Assembly (NCBI RefSeq): GCF_001658025.2
Contig: NZ_CP014007.2
Location: 3,348,001-3,412,000 of the forward strand
Direction: 5' to 3'
Length of the DNA: 64,000 bases
Source of the DNA: Kosakonia oryzae
GTDB lineage: Bacteria > Pseudomonadota > Gammaproteobacteria > Enterobacterales > Enterobacteriaceae
Shown here: in pieces, positions 60,342 to 64,000 of the stretch
Layout of the letters: each line of letters starts with the position of its first letter
Position numbering within the stretch: the stretch's first letter is position 1
Position numbers and translations under genes: made by a program
Notes under the pieces: generated by a model
The model's input: the letters and a program-made list of their open reading frames with translations, nothing else
Told to the model about the DNA's origin: nothing
Databases searched by the model: none

Positions 60342-63300
60342 TCAGTTAGGATGGAAGTTTCGTACAGTTCCGGTGGTCTTATCCACGTATATTCTGAAGT
60401 TAACTCCATCAACCGATACGTTAGCTTGACCATTTTTACTAGCCATCGCATCTTTATAACCTTTAGCTGCCGCCTGTTGGCCAAGCTCTAATATTTTCTG
60501 ATCGGAGAATATATTAGGATCGTAGATAGTCTTTGTTTCAGTGGTTGGTTTATAATTTCCTGTAAGATTTCCAGCCCGATCTTTCGTCGGTATTAAATAC
60601 TCAACTTCAGTAATACCTTTTACGCCAGTAGGCGTCTCACTGACAATTTTCACATTGTATTCCTTAACCGCATCATAAAATGCGTTTGCATTATGACCAC
60701 CTGAAATCCCATATTTCTGTGTGAACTTATCAACAGTTGCCACGTGATCCGGCATATCGATCCTGAAGCTGATCCCATCAGGGTAAGTGACAGTTGTGAC
60801 ACCATTATCTTTACTGACCGCATAAGGCAACGAATTTCCATCATACTGCCCGTTTGGAAATTCAACATTTGTAATACCTTTGCCCGATATTCCTGAATAT
60901 GCACCTTCACCTGCTGTCCATGTCAACGACGGTGTGTCCGGGAAAATTACCTCTGCTTTAGAGGTGACTTTTGCAATAATTTTTTCAGTCAGCATCCCAC
61001 CCGTTTTCGCAACACCAACACCACCAGCAATCGCGCTAACGAGATCTGATATCAGTTTACCAGCTTCGACACCTGCATTGTACGCTCCAGCTGCGCCAGC
61101 TCTCTGATATTCAGACTCCATCAGTTCAAGACGATCAATGTAGTTTTGCTTAACAGCATCTGTCAGTGTGCTAAAGATGTCGTCGCTTTCTAAGAGTTGT
61201 TTGATGGCATCAAAAGTTGCGACAGGATTTGTGACGGATTTTGATAAGTTCTCAACAGAGTCGCTGAGTCCCTGAGGAATACCAACCAGCATTCCTGCAC
61301 CATAGGCAGCCTCCTGGCCTATATTGATAGCATCCCATTTAGCACCCACCTGAATCTGGCAGGTGATGCTTCCTTTACATGCCTCAAACTCTTTATCCCG
61401 CTGAGTAGATTGTTGCTTGCTCAGATAGTTATTCTCAACCGTCGTTTTCCCGGCTTGCGCCGCTGCAATGGCATTTGCACCACTGTCTCCCACCAGCGCA
61501 CCCGCCAGCCCGGACGCTAACGTTGCCAGCGCCGAGACGGTTTGTTTCTGTTCTTCGCTCAGTTGACTGGTATCTTTTATGCCCCACGCTTCCAGGGCTA
61601 TTATCCCGGTCAGTTCCCCCGTAGCCGCCCCTGCTGCCGCGCTGGCTGCATCTTTTCCGCTGGCTGCGGCCAGCGCGGCGTTGACCACCGCGTGCGCCAG
61701 AACCCGCCCGGCAGGATCGGTTTCCGGGATTTGCGCGGCAATTTCGTTTGCAATATACGGCGCGGCAGCCCCGGCCAGCGCAGATTTAATATCGCCGCTC
61801 GCCAGTGCCTGTATCGCGGCGGTGGCTGCGGTGATGGCACGCTGGAGTGTGCTTCCCGTCCCAAAGTTTGCTTCTGCTGTCCGGCCCGCCTGATCGCTAA
61901 TTTCCTCTGGCGTAGGATTGAGATTTCCCTTACCGATCAGCGTTTCTTTTGCCGCCGCCAGTGCCGCCGGATCGCTCTCGGCTTTCGCTTTAGCTATATC
62001 ACCTTCCGTGCGGGCAATATCCATTACCTGCGTGCCGATCTCGTTAATCATCTGCGCGGTTTGCAGGCGGCGTTGTTCTTTCTCCTTGTCGAAAATCTGA
62101 TCGATGCTGCCGTTGGCGTGCGCGGTGTCGCGGCTCAGCGTGTTCACATCCTGCTGCTGGCCGGCCTGATCGCGGATCACAATCGCGCCGTCAGCCACCG
62201 CCGACTGCGTGGTGCCCTCCGCGTGCCCCTTGCCGCCCGCACCGGCCAGCAGGGCATTCGTCATATTCCCGAGAACATTACCCGGCACGCTGCCGCCGGT
62301 GCTGAACCCGGCACCCTGATGTTCCGTTTTGTAGTCGGCTTTGTTGTTGATATCGGAGAAGCCCAGCGTTCCGGTATCCAGCTTGTTTTTATCCGCATCC
62401 GCCTGGCTGGCAATCACCGCGCCATCAAGCTGCGTATGATTACCGACGGTAATATCGAAGCCACCTTTGCCCGCGTAAATCCCGGTCTGCTCCTGCACCG
62501 AGTCGTAATTGCTGTTCATTTTGTCGTGGCTGTAGCTGAAACTGCCGCCCGGGCCGCCGCCGCCAAAGGTGTAACTCAGCCCGGCGCTGATGCTCTGCTG
62601 TTTACTGTTGTAGTTATTGCTGTCCTGCTGGCTGCTCAGTGTCAGGTCGCGCCCGACATCCGCCGTCACCTTATCGCCGTTCACCTGCGCACCCTGCAAC
62701 AGGGTGTCGCGGCCGCTGGTCAGATCAACATTCTGCCCGGCATCCAGCGTGGTCTCATTCCACGAGGTACCGTTGCCTTTCTCGTTCCCCTTCGAGGCGT
62801 TTCCGCTGGCCGACACCATAAACCCGGCACCGTTTTTCCCGGCAACAATCCCGACACCAATCGAGCCACCTTTGCTGGAGTTACTGCCGGTGGTTTGCTG
62901 CGTGCTGGCCGCCCCGCCAAGAGTGATATCCCTGGCCGCAGCCAGCGTGATGTCTTTCCCGGCTTTTAGCTGACTGCCTGATACGGCAATATCACCGCTG
63001 TTGGCCGCATTTCCTTTGCCGTTCGCGGTTACGCTCAGGCTATCCCCTGCATTCAGCGAGCTGCCAAACACCGTGTCCTGCTCTGAATGGGAGGTGGATT
63101 TCGACGACTGCCCGCCGATGGAAACCATCACACCAAAGGAGCCATTTTTCGTGGCATCATCCGTGCCGGCTTTCACCGCCGCCAGGCGTGAAGCCTGCGA
63201 GGCCTGAATACCGGAGAGCACAGCTTTGGTGCCCTGCAATGCCGCAAGGCGACCGTCACTCTGATCTTTTGCCGCCATCGCTGTGGATGCCGCAGTGTTC

Positions 63301-64000
63301 ACCACATCGCCCACCGCGCCGGAGAGTGCCAGCGTCAGACCGCTGCTTTTCTGTTCGAAGGTCTGGTCGGTGGTGCGTTTGTCATGACCCGGATCGACCA
63401 CCACACTGTCGCCGCTCAGGGCGAGGTCTTTTTTGGCGATCACGTCAGAGCCGCCAATATGCAGCGCGTCACCTGCCGAAATCGTCACATCCCCGCCATT
63501 ACTGCCGACAGTGCTCGTACTCTGGCTCTGGGTGGTGCCTTTCTCTTTCAGATCCTGTTTGGTTTTACTGCTGCCGATGGTAAAACCGATGCCGCCGGAG
63601 CCCATCAGGCCACTCTTTTTCTTCTCTTTAAATTGCCAGTTCGAGTCGGTGTTGGTGGCGGCTGTGATGTCCACGTTATGCGCCGCACTGAGCGTCACGT
63701 CACCGTCGCCCACCACGGATGAGCCTTTCACCAGCAGGTCATTACCGGATTTCACCGTCACGTTATCGCCGCTGAGCAAGGTGCCGGATTCACGCGTGGC
63801 ACTCTGCTCGGAGATGGTGTGGGTGGTGGTTTTTTTCAGGAAACCTTTTTTGGTTTTGGTCTCTTCCTTGTAGTGATAATCGCTCTCGGTGGCGGTCGTC
63901 AGGTTCACATCGCGCCCGGCCTGTACGCCAATATCGCCTTGCGCCGTCACCTGCGCCGCTTCGGCATTCATATCGCGTCCGGCGATAATAGTGGTGTCGG
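60342..64000 (-). CDS. cdiA: CdiA, contact-dependent inhibition exoprotein with EndoU-type toxin tip (5' end outside window)
   Basis: The C-terminal 1219 residues of a CdiA. The visible part starts in the haemagglutinin repeat region (IGVQAGRDVNLTT; SGNDLLVKGSSVVGDG; repeated DV-x-L/I-x-A-x(2)-DI). A pretoxin domain follows, with VENNYL at about 61439 marking the usual junction. The last 365 residues are the variable tip, ending in an EndoU-like nuclease: SGGHNANAFYDAV, VEYLIPTKDRAGN, TKTIYDPNIFSDQKI and VDGVNFRIYVDKTTGTVRNFHPN (a possible tRNA-cleaving nuclease). Export needs a CdiB pore, presumably encoded to the right, outside the window. Two-partner secretion is inferred. cdiI follows. 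Confidence 0.92.
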   Translation of the reverse strand, partial: DTTIIAGRDMNAEAAQVTAQGDIGVQAGRDVNLTTATESDYHYKEETKTKKGFLKKTTTHTISEQSATRESGTLLSGDNVTVKSGNDLLVKGSSVVGDGDVTLSAAHNVDITAATNTDSNWQFKEKKKSGLMGSGGIGFTIGSSKTKQDLKEKGTTQSQSTSTVGSNGGDVTISAGDALHIGGSDVIAKKDLALSGDSVVVDPGHDKRTTDQTFEQKSSGLTLALSGAVGDVVNTAASTAMAAKDQSDGRLAALQGTKAVLSGIQASQASRLAAVKAGTDDATKNGSFGVMVSIGGQSSKSTSHSEQDTVFGSSLNAGDSLSVTANGKGNAANSGDIAVSGSQLKAGKDITLAAARDITLGGAASTQQTTGSNSSKGGSIGVGIVAGKNGAGFMVSASGNASKGNEKGNGTSWNETTLDAGQNVDLTSGRDTLLQGAQVNGDKVTADVGRDLTLSSQQDSNNYNSKQQSISAGLSYTFGGGGPGGSFSYSHDKMNSNYDSVQEQTGIYAGKGGFDITVGNHTQLDGAVIASQADADKNKLDTGTLGFSDINNKADYKTEHQGAGFSTGGSVPGNVLGNMTNALLAGAGGKGHAEGTTQSAVADGAIVIRDQAGQQQDVNTLSRDTAHANGSIDQIFDKEKEQRRLQTAQMINEIGTQVMDIARTEGDIAKAKAESDPAALAAAKETLIGKGNLNPTPEEISDQAGRTAEANFGTGSTLQRAITAATAAIQALASGDIKSALAGAAAPYIANEIAAQIPETDPAGRVLAHAVVNAALAAASGKDAASAAAGAATGELTGIIALEAWGIKDTSQLSEEQKQTVSALATLASGLAGALVGDSGANAIAAAQAGKTTVENNYLSKQQSTQRDKEFEACKGSITCQIQVGAKWDAINIGQEAAYGAGMLVGIPQGLSDSVENLSKSVTNPVATFDAIKQLLESDDIFSTLTDAVKQNYIDRLELMESEYQRAGAAGAYNAGVEAGKLISDLVSAIAGGVGVAKTGGMLTEKIIAKVTSKAEVIFPDTPSLTWTAGEGAYSGISGKGITNVEFPNGQYDGNSLPYAVSKDNGVTTVTYPDGISFRIDMPDHVATVDKFTQKYGISGGHNANAFYDAVKEYNVKIVSETPTGVKGITEVEYLIPTKDRAGNLTGNYKPTTETKTIYDPNIFSDQKILELGQQAAAKGYKDAMASKNGQANVSVDGVNFRIYVDKTTGTVRNFHPN

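Noticed and set aside
61542-62969. 475-residue plus-strand frame inside cdiA
   Set aside because: Antisense to the cdiA repeat region; long antisense frames are common there because of the biased codon pattern.

Overview
The window looks like chromosome from a member of the Enterobacteriaceae close to Kosakonia, Klebsiella or Enterobacter. It carries a rut operon beside ymdF-wrbA-yccJ-agp in the E. coli order, a Klebsiella-type hpx purine cluster, an ecp pilus operon and a dosC gene. No tRNA, rRNA, CRISPR array or intact insertion sequence was seen. Genus assignment is inference.

Layout. 1-2.4 kb: the ATPase (cut by the window edge) and binding protein of a sugar ABC importer. 2.7-3.7 kb: a nucleotidyltransferase-like gene and a small LprI-like exported protein. 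3.7-8.8 kb: rutR and rutABCDEF for pyrimidine-ring nitrogen scavenging, with a RutR box and a sigma-54 promoter; rutG is replaced by an EamA/DMT exporter gene. 9.8-12.5 kb: ymdF, wrbA, yccJ, agp. 12.6-17.5 kb: an HxlR regulator with three matching 19-bp operators and a target SDR gene, a YnfC-like protein, and two more SDR genes divergent from an AraC regulator. 17.5-18.8 kb: dosC without dosP.

19-33 kb is an AT-richer accessory segment: a LuxR-type regulator, a degenerate SDR gene, a 911-residue orphan two-partner-secretion exoprotein, ecpABCDE without ecpR beside it, and a CadC/MarT-like plus FidL-like pair.

33.3-56.4 kb is an apparently complete hpx/guaD set: hypoxanthine/xanthine oxidation (hpxDE), urate to allantoin (hpxO, hpxT, hpxQ), allantoin racemase and allantoinase (hpxA, hpxB), allantoate to ureidoglycine and oxalurate (hpxK, hpxJ), later steps to oxamate and oxalate (hpxWXYZ), guanine deaminase, three uptake systems (hpxP, hpxC, hpxFGHI) and regulators HpxR, HpxS and an RpiR-type protein. 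Seven sigma-54-like promoters in the window, an NtrC-like site pair and a recurring 17-bp motif suggest nitrogen control with RpiR-type repression. A higBA toxin-antitoxin module sits in this cluster between two copies of a terminator-arm sequence.

56.5-64 kb is a conflict region: a 436-residue protein with a helix-hairpin-helix and a PD-(D/E)XK-like domain, then, read right to left, the 3' part of cdiA with an EndoU-type toxin tip, its immunity gene, and a series of orphan toxin/immunity remnants (a C39-like toxin with one in-frame amber codon, an unidentified toxin tail with a frameshifted immunity gene, and a TNT-like toxin scrap).
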